Source: Carnobacterium_A sp047553015 (GTDB taxonomy: Bacteria > Bacillota > Bacilli > Lactobacillales > Carnobacteriaceae). Taken from it: a DNA stretch of 64,000 nucleotides. The stretch is from assembly GCF_047553015.1 (NCBI RefSeq), contig NZ_CP180212.1:2205818-2269817 (forward strand), in the 5' to 3' direction. The translations under genes were made by a program, and so were the position numbers. Under the pieces are notes generated by a model, which saw only the letters and a program-made list of their open reading frames with translations, had not been told where the DNA came from and did not search any database. Below, in pieces: positions 16,491-25,758 of this stretch (positions are counted from its first letter, which is position 1; each line of letters begins with the position of its first letter).

Positions 16491-17006
16491 CTATTTATGC
16501 CATCTTACTATCTCAGCTGGCATTCCGACAGCGGTTATGTCTGCAGGCATAGATTTTAACACAACAGCTGATGCTCCAATTTTAGTATTATTTCCAATAG
16601 TTATGGGTCCAATAACTTGGACATGAGCTGAAAGTAAGACATTATTGCCAATGGTTGGATGTCTTTTCCCTTTATCTTTTCCTGTTCCACCTAGGGTTAC
16701 TCCATGAAACAGGACAACGTCGTCGCCAATAATAGCTGTTTCTCCTACTACAACTCCCATTCCATGATCAATAAACAATCTTCTTCCAATAATCGCTCCT
16801 GGATGAATCTCAATTCCTGTTAAAAACCTAGAAAAATTAGCTAATATGCGTGCAAGTAAATAGTTATGCTTTAAGTATAATTTATGAGCCAAACGATGCA
16901 ATAAAATAGCATAAAAGCTAGGATAAGTTAGAATGATTTCAAGCGTACTTTTAACAGAAAGATCTTTTTGTCTAATTGTCTTAAGATCTTCTCTTATTCG
17001 TTTCAT
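16491..17006 (-). CDS. cysE: serine O-acetyltransferase
   Basis: CysE, 171 residues, makes O-acetylserine for cysteine synthesis. The N-terminal helical part is followed by left-handed beta-helix hexapeptide repeats, with catalytic segments FIDHGMGVVVGE and FHGVTLGG. The start ATG 17006 lies six bases after GGAGG; the GTG at 17021 overlaps that site. It is the first gene after the T-box leader, so it should be induced when tRNA-Cys is uncharged. Confidence 0.93.
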   Translation of the reverse strand: MKRIREDLKTIRQKDLSVKSTLEIILTYPSFYAILLHRLAHKLYLKHNYLLARILANFSRFLTGIEIHPGAIIGRRLFIDHGMGVVVGETAIIGDDVVLFHGVTLGGTGKDKGKRHPTIGNNVLLSAHVQVIGPITIGNNTKIGASAVVLKSMPADITAVGMPAEIVRWHK

Positions 17007-17037
17007 TGTATCCCTCCACACGTTTAAATAAAAATAA

Positions 17038-17280
17038 AACAGCGCCTTTTATCTTTATAAAAGACGCTGTTAGCGTTAATCCACCTTTTTATTTCACTTC
17101 TATCAATATAAATAAATCTTTCTTACTTATCTGATTGTATTGGACAAATTAACGGTTGATACCTACTTTTTTCACTCTCACAACTCAAAGAAGCACTTCA
17201 CTTTTTAAAAACATCTACTCACACCAACGTAGACTCTCTTTAGTCTTTTTAAACGTTGCTCTTTTTCGTCACAGTTTTTA
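17038..17280 (-). promoter_or_regulatory. T-box riboswitch (Cys) controlling cysE-cysS
   Basis: Minus-strand leader with T-box features in order: an AAGAGAG bulge and GGTG apical motif, a specifier region GTGAAGTGCTTC containing TGC (17196-17194), a T-box-like GGTGGATTAACGC (17085-17073) and a terminator AACAGCGTC...GGCGCTGTT (17071-17038) with a T-rich tail. The UGGA that would pair with the tRNA acceptor end fits U73 of tRNA-Cys. The T-box is more degenerate than that of serS. Confidence 0.75.
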
Positions 17281-17308
17281 ACTTATTTGATTGTTTTTTC
17301 TAGTTGAT

Positions 17309-18778
17309 TTAAAGATGAGAAATAGCTGTTTGTAAATGCGCCTTTGTTTTTTCAAGACCAAGTAATTCAATCGTTTCAGGTAGCTCAGGACCGTGAACCT
17401 GTCCTGTTACTCCAACTCTAATAGGCATAAAGAGGTTCTTTCCTTTAATACCTGTTTCTTTTTGAATAGATTTAATGCCTGCTTTAATACTAACAGCATC
17501 AAAATTTTCTAATTCTGAAATAACTTTATCAAATGCATGAAGGACTTCTAAAACTGTTTCTCCAGCTAATATCTCTTTTGCTGCTTCGTCTAGTTCTGGT
17601 GTTTCTGTAAAAAATAAGCTAGCCAATGTTGTGATTTCAGCACCATAACTCATTTGATCATGGTACAAACCAATCACTTTTTGGACCCATTCTTTTTTAT
17701 CATCAGATAAATTTTCTTCTACATAACCTGCTTTAACTAGATGAGGCATAGCCAGCTTCGTTACTGTTTCTAAATCCGTTTGTTTCATGTATTGGTTGTT
17801 AATCCAATCTAACTTTTTAGGATCAAATGCTGCTGGTGACTTGCTCAAGCGATCTGGATTAAACATTTTTATAAAGTTTTCTTGATTGAAAATTTCATCT
17901 TCTCCAACTGGAGACCAACCAAGTAGAGCAATAAAGTTAAACATTGCTTCTGGTAAATAACCTAAATCTTGGTATTGCTCAATAAATTGTAAAATGCTTT
18001 CATCACGTTTACTCAATTTTTTACCTGTTTCGCTGTTAATGATTAAAGTCATATGTCCAAAAGTAGGAGGTTTCCAACCAAATGCCTCATATATCATCAG
18101 TTGTTTAGGCGTATTAGCAATGTGATCATCTCCACGTAATACATGAGTAATTTCCATGTAATGATCATCTACTGCTACAGCAAAATTATAGGTTGGCATG
18201 CCATCACGTTTAGCAATAACAAAATCTCCACCAACACTGCTTGCTTCAAATGTAATCGTTCCTTTTACCATATCTTCAAAACTATAGGTATTTTCTGGTG
18301 AAACTCTAAAACGAATAACAGGTTCAATACCGTCGGCTTCTTTAGCTTTTTGCTCTTTAGGAGATAAGTTAGCACATTTCCCACCATAGTGAGGCATTTC
18401 TCCACGATTGCGTTGTGCATCACGTTCTGATTCTAGTTCTTCTTCAGAACAGTAACATTTGTACGCACGGCTTCCCATTAGTAATTGATCAACTAGCGGA
18501 TCATAAGTAGATCGTCTTTCAGATTGTCTATATGGGCCATATTTACCTGGTTTTTCCGGACTCTCATCCCAATCCATTCCTAACCATTTCAGATTATCTA
18601 ATTGGCTTTTTTCACCATTTTCAATATTGCGTTTTTGGTCTGTGTCCTCAATTCTTATAATGAAGTCACCATTATTGTGTTTAGCAAATAAGTAATTAAA
18701 CAAAGCTGTTCGAGCATTTCCGATGTGTAAATTTCCGGTTGGGCTTGGTGCATAGCGTACGCGAACTTTTTTCGTCAT
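17309..18778 (-). CDS. gltX: glutamyl-tRNA synthetase
   Basis: Class I synthetase of 489 residues. The HIGN signature is at residues 18-21 (APSPTGNLHIGNARTA) and the second motif is KLSKRDESI. In Firmicutes of this type it is usually non-discriminating and also charges tRNA-Gln. Start ATG 18778 after GAGGAA; the ORF upstream overlaps ispDF and is not family sequence. It lies 16 bases downstream of ispDF and about 300 bases ahead of the cysE T-box. Confidence 0.96.
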   Translation of the reverse strand: MTKKVRVRYAPSPTGNLHIGNARTALFNYLFAKHNNGDFIIRIEDTDQKRNIENGEKSQLDNLKWLGMDWDESPEKPGKYGPYRQSERRSTYDPLVDQLLMGSRAYKCYCSEEELESERDAQRNRGEMPHYGGKCANLSPKEQKAKEADGIEPVIRFRVSPENTYSFEDMVKGTITFEASSVGGDFVIAKRDGMPTYNFAVAVDDHYMEITHVLRGDDHIANTPKQLMIYEAFGWKPPTFGHMTLIINSETGKKLSKRDESILQFIEQYQDLGYLPEAMFNFIALLGWSPVGEDEIFNQENFIKMFNPDRLSKSPAAFDPKKLDWINNQYMKQTDLETVTKLAMPHLVKAGYVEENLSDDKKEWVQKVIGLYHDQMSYGAEITTLASLFFTETPELDEAAKEILAGETVLEVLHAFDKVISELENFDAVSIKAGIKSIQKETGIKGKNLFMPIRVGVTGQVHGPELPETIELLGLEKTKAHLQTAISHL

Positions 18779-18794
18779 GATTTTTTCCTCATTT

Positions 18795-19991
18795 CTAAAT
18801 AGTATTTTTTTCAAGTAAACAAATAGCCAATGCTGCAATACCTTCTTGTCTTCCGACAAAACCCATTTTTTCAGATGTTGTCGCTTTTACGTTAACACGT
18901 TCTGCATCTATTTGACAATCAAATGCTATATTTTCCTGCATTTTCTTTAAATAGGGTTGCATCTTTGGTTTTTCTGCCAAAATTGTTGCATCTATGTTAA
19001 TGATGCTGAATTTTTCATCTATCAATTGTTTATAAACTTGTTTCAATAACTCCCTAGAGTTTGCACCCTTAAAGGTTGAATCTGTATCAGGAAATAACTG
19101 TCCGATGTCACCTTTTCCTGCAGCTCCTAGTAACGCATCAATAATCGCATGAATTAAAACATCTGCATCGGAATGACCAGCAAGACCTTTTTCAAATGGC
19201 AGTTTTACACCACCAATTATACAAGGACGCCCTTTTACCAGCTGGTGAGTATCGTACCCTTGCCCAATTCTTTGCATCTTTTGCTCCTTGTGCTTTTTTT
19301 GCTGGTGTTTCACTATCGCTTCACCAATGACCAAGTCTTCAGGTGTCGTTATTTTAATATTATCATAGCTACTTGGTACCATTGTGACTTTTTCGCCAAG
19401 ACGTTCCACAAGTGACGCATCATCTGTTCCTAAAAAATGATCTACCTTTGCTATTTTATGTGCCCTAAGTATTAATTGGCTGCTAAATGCTTGAGGCGTT
19501 TGCACTTGCCACAAAGCTGAACGTACTATCGTCTCTACGACTTGCTTGTTTTCAACTTTTTTAATTGTATCTTTAACAGGGACGCCTAAAATTGCTGCTT
19601 TTTTTTGGTAAACAATTTCATTTAAAAGGTCGATTAAATGATTTTCAATAAAAGGTCGGGCTCCATCATGAATCATAACAAAACCTTTTGTATTTTTTAA
19701 CTTTTTCAATCCACAATTCACACTATCTTGACGCTCAGTTCCACCTTCGACAAAGGTAAAAGGAATAGCTGATAAAACACTTTCTTTTTTAGTTAATTCT
19801 TCTAATAAAGGTATTTCATCTTTCTTTGCCACAATAATGATATGGCAGCAATTCGTATCCTTTAAAAAAGTTCTTAGCGGATAAACAATTAGCGGCTCGT
19901 CTAAAAGTGGTAACAAGATTTTATTTCCCGTAGTTCCCATGCGCTTTCCATGACCTGCTGCTAGCAAAATCAGCTCATAGTCTTTGTTCAT
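18795..19991 (-). CDS. ispDF: bifunctional IspD-IspF, MEP isoprenoid pathway
   Basis: A 398-residue fusion. Residues 1-235 are IspD (MEP cytidylyltransferase): LLAAGHGKRMG binds CTP and HDGARPF is conserved. Residues 243-398 are IspF (MECDP synthase): GYDTHQL and GHSDADVLIHAIIDALLGA carry metal ligands. A Lys-rich linker (KHQQKKHKEQK) joins them. In Bacillus these are two adjacent genes, yacM and yacN; here there is one frame with no stop. Start ATG 19991 behind AGGAG. It supplies isopentenyl units, including for the quinone of the electron-transfer locus. Confidence 0.95.
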   Translation of the reverse strand: MNKDYELILLAAGHGKRMGTTGNKILLPLLDEPLIVYPLRTFLKDTNCCHIIIVAKKDEIPLLEELTKKESVLSAIPFTFVEGGTERQDSVNCGLKKLKNTKGFVMIHDGARPFIENHLIDLLNEIVYQKKAAILGVPVKDTIKKVENKQVVETIVRSALWQVQTPQAFSSQLILRAHKIAKVDHFLGTDDASLVERLGEKVTMVPSSYDNIKITTPEDLVIGEAIVKHQQKKHKEQKMQRIGQGYDTHQLVKGRPCIIGGVKLPFEKGLAGHSDADVLIHAIIDALLGAAGKGDIGQLFPDTDSTFKGANSRELLKQVYKQLIDEKFSIINIDATILAEKPKMQPYLKKMQENIAFDCQIDAERVNVKATTSEKMGFVGRQEGIAALAICLLEKNTI

Positions 19992-20001
19992 CACAAGGCT
20001 C

Positions 20002-21117
20002 CTATTCTTTTTCTTTAATTCCTTTTTGGGAATGAACTGGTTTTGCGAAAATCATACGGCCTGCAGCCGTTTGAAGTGCACTTGTTACAACGACATTAAT
20101 TGTCTTATTCATAAAGTGCTGACCATCTTCTACTACAATCATTGTCCCATCATCTAGATAAGCTACTCCTTGGTTGCGTTCTGTTCCAATTTTAACAACC
20201 ATTACAGTCATCTGTTCTCCAGGTATTACAACCGGTTTTACAGCGTTAGCTAGTTCATTGATATTTAATACAGGTACGTTTTGAAACTCACTAACTTTAT
20301 TTAAATTATAATCATTAGTAACAACTACTCCGTCTAAAAGTTTCGCAAGTTTGATTAATTTGGTATCAACTTCTGCAATATCTTCGAAGTCTCCATCGTA
20401 CATCTCGACATCCATATCATTTTCTTTTTGCAAAGCATTCAAAATATCTAATCCTCTACGTCCTCTTACACGTTTAAGACTGTCAGAAGAGTCTGCAATA
20501 TATTGTAATTCTTGTAAAACAAAATTAGGTATCAGTAATACTCCTTCAACAAAACCTGTTTTAGCAATATCATAAATTCTACCATCGATGATTACGCTCG
20601 TATCTAAAATTTTGTACTTCCTAAAGGTTTCGTCTGACTTTCTTTCTAATAACTGATTTTCTTCTTCTAATTCTACGTTCCTTTTAGATTTTGTTTGAAA
20701 CATCTTTTGCCACTCTTCGCGTCTAGTTGTACCAATGCGAAAACCAAGATAAGCAAAAATAAACATTAAAATAATCGGTAAGATGCTACTAATGAACGGC
20801 AATGATAAACCGATTAAGAAAAGGCTACCTAACCAAGCTAACACCATCCCTATAATTGTTCCAATACTCCCGAACAATAAGTAAGTAAGACTTTGCTGAC
20901 TTAATAATACTTCTATTTTTTTAATCCCTTGCTCGATATACTTTGTGGTAGGAAGAGAAATCAATAAAAATATAATAGCACCAATCACAATATTCACAAA
21001 GCTATAGTCCATAAATTGATTTGAAACGTTAAAAATATCCCATATTAATGGTAAAAAACTTGCTCCGATACTTCCACCAATTAATACAAATATTCCCATA
21101 ATAATTTTTTTAGCCAA
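20002..21117 (-). CDS. yacL: membrane-anchored PIN-TRAM domain protein YacL
   Basis: A 371-residue protein with about four N-terminal membrane helices (residues 5-125), a PIN nuclease domain (DTSVIIDGRI, later VVTNDYNLN) and a C-terminal TRAM domain that probably binds RNA. The role is not established; the fold suggests an RNase. The start is TTG 21117 with AAGGAGG upstream. It lies between radA and ispDF, the Bacillus order, ten bases from ispDF. Confidence 0.92.
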   Translation of the reverse strand: MAKKIIMGIFVLIGGSIGASFLPLIWDIFNVSNQFMDYSFVNIVIGAIIFLLISLPTTKYIEQGIKKIEVLLSQQSLTYLLFGSIGTIIGMVLAWLGSLFLIGLSLPFISSILPIILMFIFAYLGFRIGTTRREEWQKMFQTKSKRNVELEEENQLLERKSDETFRKYKILDTSVIIDGRIYDIAKTGFVEGVLLIPNFVLQELQYIADSSDSLKRVRGRRGLDILNALQKENDMDVEMYDGDFEDIAEVDTKLIKLAKLLDGVVVTNDYNLNKVSEFQNVPVLNINELANAVKPVVIPGEQMTVMVVKIGTERNQGVAYLDDGTMIVVEDGQHFMNKTINVVVTSALQTAAGRMIFAKPVHSQKGIKEKE

Positions 21118-21192
21118 AATAATCCTCCTTTTTCAATACCGGTATAGCCTTTACTTTAATTTTAATAAAGAGACTATACCTTTTATTCCATT

Positions 21193-22569
21193 TTATTTAG
21201 TATCAAAAGCTTTTCGAATACTATCTGTAATGGTTGATACTCCTACGACTTCAATATCTTTAGGAAATGTCCATCCACCAATATTATTTTTAGGAATAAA
21301 AATACGAGTGAAACCTAATTTTGCAGCTTCTTGAACTCGTTGATCAATCCGACTAACTCTTCTTACCTCTCCTGTAAGTCCTATTTCACCGATAAAGCAG
21401 TCTTTTGGACGTGTTTCTTTTTCTTGATAACTAGATGTAATACTCATCGCAATCGCTAAATCGATAGCAGGCTCATCTAATTTCACTCCACCAGCTGCTT
21501 TTAAGTAGGCATCTTGATTTTGTAGCAACATACCGGCTCTTTTTTCTAAAACAGCCATAATTAGTGATACTCGATTATGATCTAAACCACTTACCGTCCG
21601 TTTAGCATTTCCAAAAACAGTCGGTGTAATCAGTGATTGAATCTCTGCTAGAATAGGCCTTGTGCCTTCCATTGCAGCCACTACAGCTGATCCTGTTGCT
21701 CCAGCTAGGCGTTCTTCAAGGAACATCTCAGAAGGGTTTAGGACTTCTACCAGACCACCATTTCTCATTTCAAAAATCCCAATTTCATTCGTTGAGCCAA
21801 AACGGTTTTTAACAGCTCTTAAAATACGAAACGTGTGGTGTCGATCTCCTTCAAAATAAAGAACCGTATCCACCATATGTTCTAACATTTTAGGCCCTGC
21901 AATAGACCCTTCCTTAGTTACATGTCCAACAATAAAAATAGCAATGTTATTCGTCTTCGCTATTTTCATTAAATCTGCTGTACTTTCTCGTACTTGACTC
22001 ACACTTCCAACAACACTCGAAACATCTGGCTGACTCATTGTTTGGATTGAGTCAATGACAACAAAGTCTGGTTTTATTTCTTCAATTGTTTGACGAATAG
22101 CAGCCATATCTGTTTCAGGATAAATATAAAAATTATCTCCTTTAACGCCTAATCGATTGGCACTCATCTTAAGTTGACTTGCACTTTCTTCACCTGATAC
22201 ATATAGCACCTTGCCACCGGTGTCATTTAACTGAGCAGAAACTTGTAATAAGAGAGTTGATTTACCAATTCCTGGATCTCCTCCAATCAGAATTAAAGAG
22301 CCCGGAACAACTCCACCGCCTAGAACACGATTTAATTCAGCTAATTTCGTTTTTACTCTTGGTATTTTTGAAACTGTAATTTCTTGAATCGTTTGAGCCT
22401 TAGCAGACTTTCCAGTCATACTAACACGACTTCTACGATTATTCTTATCTGCAATTACTTCTTCTTCCATTTGATTCCATGCACTACAGTTTGGACAACG
22501 TCCCATCCATTTAGGAGATTCGTATCCACAAGCTTGGCAGACAAATTTAGTTGATATTTTTTTTGCCAC
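21193..22569 (-). CDS. radA: DNA repair protein RadA
   Basis: RadA/Sms, 458 residues, a RecA-like ATPase aiding branch migration in recombination. An N-terminal zinc finger (CQACGYESPKW then CPNC) precedes Walker A GDPGIGKST and the RadA motif KNRFGST. A Lon-like C-terminal domain follows. The start is GTG 22569 with AAGG upstream. It precedes yacL by about 75 bases. Confidence 0.96.
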   Translation of the reverse strand: MAKKISTKFVCQACGYESPKWMGRCPNCSAWNQMEEEVIADKNNRRSRVSMTGKSAKAQTIQEITVSKIPRVKTKLAELNRVLGGGVVPGSLILIGGDPGIGKSTLLLQVSAQLNDTGGKVLYVSGEESASQLKMSANRLGVKGDNFYIYPETDMAAIRQTIEEIKPDFVVIDSIQTMSQPDVSSVVGSVSQVRESTADLMKIAKTNNIAIFIVGHVTKEGSIAGPKMLEHMVDTVLYFEGDRHHTFRILRAVKNRFGSTNEIGIFEMRNGGLVEVLNPSEMFLEERLAGATGSAVVAAMEGTRPILAEIQSLITPTVFGNAKRTVSGLDHNRVSLIMAVLEKRAGMLLQNQDAYLKAAGGVKLDEPAIDLAIAMSITSSYQEKETRPKDCFIGEIGLTGEVRRVSRIDQRVQEAAKLGFTRIFIPKNNIGGWTFPKDIEVVGVSTITDSIRKAFDTK

Positions 22570-22757
22570 TGATCGAACCTTCCCTTCGTTTATTGCATAG
22601 ATTGTAAGTGTATTTTACCACAAAAATGAGAACAATAGGTTTTAAAATCCTTTTATTCTCGATACTAAATCATTTGATGGTATCTCACTTCCTTTAACTT
22701 TATTTTTTTAAGTAGAATAAATTTAATTTGTTATTAATTTACTTTTTTTCAAAAAAA

Positions 22758-22799
22758 CTACAGAAAAGATAAGAATAATATTCTTATCTTTTCCGCAGT
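22758..22799 (-). terminator. terminator after dut
   Basis: A nearly perfect 20-bp stem (ACTGCGGAAAAGATAAGAAT / ATTCTTATCTTTTCTGTAGT on the minus strand) followed by TTTTTT. It lies 20 bases past the dut stop and upstream of radA. Confidence 0.9.
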
Positions 22800-22818
22800 A
22801 TTATCATAATTCTGTCTT

Positions 22819-23352
22819 TTATTTTCCTGAAGAACCAAATCCACCTAAACGACTTTTTTGTGTCCTGCTTTCATTATCTGCTTTTAAAAAAGGTAAGAAA
22901 ATACCTTGTCCAATCCGATCTCCTTTTTTGATGAGGCGGTCTTTAATGCCATAATTAATAAATTGAAAATAGATATGCCCTTCATTTGATTCATTATTAT
23001 AATAATCTGAATCGATAACTCCTATTCCGTTAGGCAGTAATAACTGATTTTTAATTGGATTGCTCGAACGATTTGCTAGTTGAAGAAATTCATCTTCTCC
23101 CATATAGGCTTTTATACCCGTCGGTACTAAAGTTGATTTTAAATATGTTTGATTTTCTTCTCCAAGAGAAAAATCATTTCTATCATCTACTTGTTTTTTA
23201 TTTTTTACTAATACTTTCCAAATACAAGGCACTAAACAATCTTGGGCAGCCTCAAAATCATAACCTGCCGCATGATGTGTTGCTCTGAACGGTATTTTTA
23301 TTTCTTTCTCTTGATAATCTGTTACAACTTCAAAACCACGTTTTCTGCTCAT
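22819..23352 (-). CDS. dut: dUTP diphosphatase
   Basis: A trimeric dUTPase of 177 residues that hydrolyses dUTP to dUMP. Motifs run in family order: AGYDFEAA, LANRSSNPIKNQLLLPNGIGVIDSDYY (two motifs), KGDRIGQGIF and the C-terminal arm SRLGGFGSSGK. The start is MSRKRGFEVV (ATG 23352, eight bases after GGGG). An insertion near residues 50-70 makes it longer than the 145-residue norm. It ends at its own terminator. Confidence 0.93.
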   Translation of the reverse strand: MSRKRGFEVVTDYQEKEIKIPFRATHHAAGYDFEAAQDCLVPCIWKVLVKNKKQVDDRNDFSLGEENQTYLKSTLVPTGIKAYMGEDEFLQLANRSSNPIKNQLLLPNGIGVIDSDYYNNESNEGHIYFQFINYGIKDRLIKKGDRIGQGIFLPFLKADNESRTQKSRLGGFGSSGK

Positions 23353-23509
23353 TTTCATATCCCCTTTGGTCAATCAGTAAAGTACAATAGTTTAAATTTT
23401 ATTGATTAAAAATAGTCTTAGTTAGTATAACAAATATTCAATCTCATTACGATAATTCTTCTACCTTGTTAAAAGAATTGTTTTATAAAAATTCATTTTC
23501 CCACTTAAC

Positions 23510-23524
23510 TGTGCACTATGCACA
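23510..23524. promoter_or_regulatory. inverted repeat, possible operator upstream of the sugar ATPase gene
   Basis: TGTGCACTATGCACA is a perfect 6-bp inverted repeat around three bases, followed by eight A. The half TTGTGCACTG recurs at 23541-23550. A partial cre-like element, AGGTACCGTTTACA, lies at 23565-23578. All sit within 135 bases of the downstream gene. No regulator can be named. Confidence 0.35.
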
Positions 23525-23642
23525 AAAAAAAGAACAAACCTTGTGCACTGCTCCGTTTCGAAAAGGTACCGTTTACATTATACTGAATATATTGATAAAG
23601 ACAGTATTGAAACACTAAATAAAAATAGGACAGGTGATCAGG

Positions 23643-24746
23643 ATGGTAGAAATCGCTTTAAATAATATTCACAAAAAATATGAAAACAATGAAAATTATT
23701 CTGTTACAGATTTTAACTTAAAGATTCAAGATAGAGAATTTATTGTATTTGTCGGGCCTTCTGGTTGTGGTAAGTCTACAACACTAAGGATGATTGCAGG
23801 ATTAGAAGATATTTCTGAAGGAGAATTGTTTATCGGTGAAACTTTAATGAATGATGTTGCTCCTAAAGATCGTGATATCGCAATGGTCTTCCAAAACTAT
23901 GCTTTATACCCACATATGACTGTGTATGATAATATGGCTTTTGGTTTAAAATTGCGTAAATATAAAAAAGAAGAAATTAACCGTCGTGTAGAAGAAGCTG
24001 GTGAAATTTTAGGCCTTACTGAATACTTGCAACGTAAACCAGCTGCACTATCAGGTGGACAACGTCAACGTGTTGCTCTGGGACGCGCTATTGTACGTGA
24101 TGCTAAAGTTTTCCTAATGGATGAACCTTTATCTAACTTAGACGCTAAGCTACGTGTAGCTATGCGTGCAGAGATTGCTAAGCTGCATCGCCGTCTTGAA
24201 ACAACAACTATTTACGTTACCCATGACCAAACAGAAGCTATGACCATGGCTGATCGTATTGTTATTATGAAAGATGGCTTCGTTCAACAGATAGGCTCTC
24301 CTAAAGAAGTTTACGATACTCCTGTTAACAAATTTGTAGCTGGTTTTATTGGCTCCCCAGCAATGAATTTCTTCGATGTTACATTAAATGGAAATGTTCT
24401 ATCAAATGGAGCAGGTTTAAAATTAGTTATCCCTGAAGGAAAAAGTAAATTCTTAATTTCTAAGGGCTATGATGGTAAAAAGCTAGTTTTTGGTATCCGT
24501 CCAGAAGATATTCATAGTGAACAAATTGCTCTAGATGCAGATCCTACTAGCGTTGTTCACGCTGAAGTTGTTGTATCAGAATTACTTGGTGCTGAAACAA
24601 TGTTGTATACACGTGTGGATGACACTGAATTTATTTCTAAAGTTAATGCCCGTGATTTCCATAAACCAGGAGAATTTATTGACTTGGCATTTAATCTTAA
24701 CAAGAGTCATTTCTTTGATATTGATACAGAGGAAGTTCTTCGTTAA
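23643..24746 (+). CDS. msmX: sugar ABC transporter ATPase, UgpC/MsmX family
   Basis: A 367-residue ATPase that powers one or several carbohydrate ABC importers. Walker A GPSGCGKST, signature LSGGQRQR, Walker B VFLMDEP and the H-loop THDQ are intact; the C-terminal third is the MalK-type regulatory domain. No permease or binding protein is nearby, as is usual for MsmX, which serves several transporters. Start ATG 23643 behind AGGTGA. It ends at a bidirectional terminator. Confidence 0.93.
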   Translation: MVEIALNNIHKKYENNENYSVTDFNLKIQDREFIVFVGPSGCGKSTTLRMIAGLEDISEGELFIGETLMNDVAPKDRDIAMVFQNYALYPHMTVYDNMAFGLKLRKYKKEEINRRVEEAGEILGLTEYLQRKPAALSGGQRQRVALGRAIVRDAKVFLMDEPLSNLDAKLRVAMRAEIAKLHRRLETTTIYVTHDQTEAMTMADRIVIMKDGFVQQIGSPKEVYDTPVNKFVAGFIGSPAMNFFDVTLNGNVLSNGAGLKLVIPEGKSKFLISKGYDGKKLVFGIRPEDIHSEQIALDADPTSVVHAEVVVSELLGAETMLYTRVDDTEFISKVNARDFHKPGEFIDLAFNLNKSHFFDIDTEEVLR

Positions 24747-24802
24747 TATGTTTATCCTCTAATTTTTAGAGGTAACTCAACCAGTGGTTAACCCCTTAAC
24801 AT

Positions 24803-24844
24803 AAAGAACTGAGATTAGGATGAAAATCTAAATCTCAGTTCTTT
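24803..24844. terminator. bidirectional terminator
   Basis: A 14-bp perfect stem AAAGAACTGAGATT / AATCTCAGTTCTTT, T-rich on both strands. It lies between the converging ABC ATPase and acetyltransferase genes. Confidence 0.85.
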
Positions 24845-24848
24845 TATT

Positions 24849-25403
24849 TTATAAATGCAATACTTTTATTATTTTCGCAGGATTGCCTCCCAGAACGACG
24901 TTATCAGGAAAAGATTTTGTCACAACAGCTCCTGCTCCAACCACGACATTATTTCCTAACGTTACACCTGGAATAATAATAGCTCCGCCACCTATCCATA
25001 CGTTATCACCAAATGTGATAGGCTTGCCATATTCAATTGCCGTATTGCGTTCAGTTGGATCTAACGGATGGGTAGCAGTGTATAATTGAACATTTGGAGC
25101 CAGCATACAATTGTCTCCAATTGTTATTGGGTAGATGTCTAATAAGGTACAATTAAAATTCGCGTAAAAATTCTCGCCAATATGAATGTTAAATCCATAA
25201 TCTACTATTAAACCAGGATTTACATGGAAATTCTGACCCGTTGTCCCAAACATTTCTTTTAGTATCGCTTTCTTTTCATCTAATTCTTGTATTTGATGAA
25301 AAATTGTCAGTGCTTTTTGTGCTTGATCTCTAGCTTTTGATAATTCGAAATCAGATGCGTTATACATTTCACCATTGATCATTTTTTCTTTTTCTGTTCG
25401 CAT
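24849..25403 (-). CDS. maa: maltose/galactoside O-acetyltransferase
   Basis: A hexapeptide-repeat acetyltransferase of 184 residues. The N-terminal MAC segment (MINGEMYNASDFELSKARDQA) and the left-handed beta-helix with PNVQLYTATHPLDP and the final VLGGNPAKII are typical of maltose and galactoside acetyltransferases, which acetylate sugars with acetyl-CoA. The exact sugar is not deducible. Start ATG 25403 after AAAGGAGAG. A lone gene, converging with the sugar ATPase. Confidence 0.88.
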   Translation of the reverse strand: MRTEKEKMINGEMYNASDFELSKARDQAQKALTIFHQIQELDEKKAILKEMFGTTGQNFHVNPGLIVDYGFNIHIGENFYANFNCTLLDIYPITIGDNCMLAPNVQLYTATHPLDPTERNTAIEYGKPITFGDNVWIGGGAIIIPGVTLGNNVVVGAGAVVTKSFPDNVVLGGNPAKIIKVLHL

Positions 25404-25758
25404 TTGTTTGTCTCTCCTTTTCCATCTACTTAAGCACCTGTTGAAATTTACGACTTCAGTAGTATTACCTGTTCATAATAGACCTGACATTAATTTTTAT
25501 TAATTTAATGCGTTTGTTTTTATACTTGCTTCTTCTTACTATATAAAATAGGACTGTATCTCAAACAGGTTATTACTGGTATTTTTTTCTAATTAGGTAC
25601 TATTAAATAAAGACTAGTTGTTTAGAGCTATCCTACTGGGTATTGTATTTTTTATAGCAGATTATTCACTTCAAGCTACATCTATTATAGTAACATTTTA
25701 TCATTTAAATTCACTTAAAAATACTAAAATGACTAATAATTAGATAGGAGGAATTTAA
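25404..25758. other. AT-rich intergenic stretch
   Basis: This 355-base gap separates divergent genes. I see no ORF with a ribosome site, no strong hairpin and no convincing promoter beyond scattered TATA-like boxes (for example TATTATAG near 25683). Confidence 0.4.
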
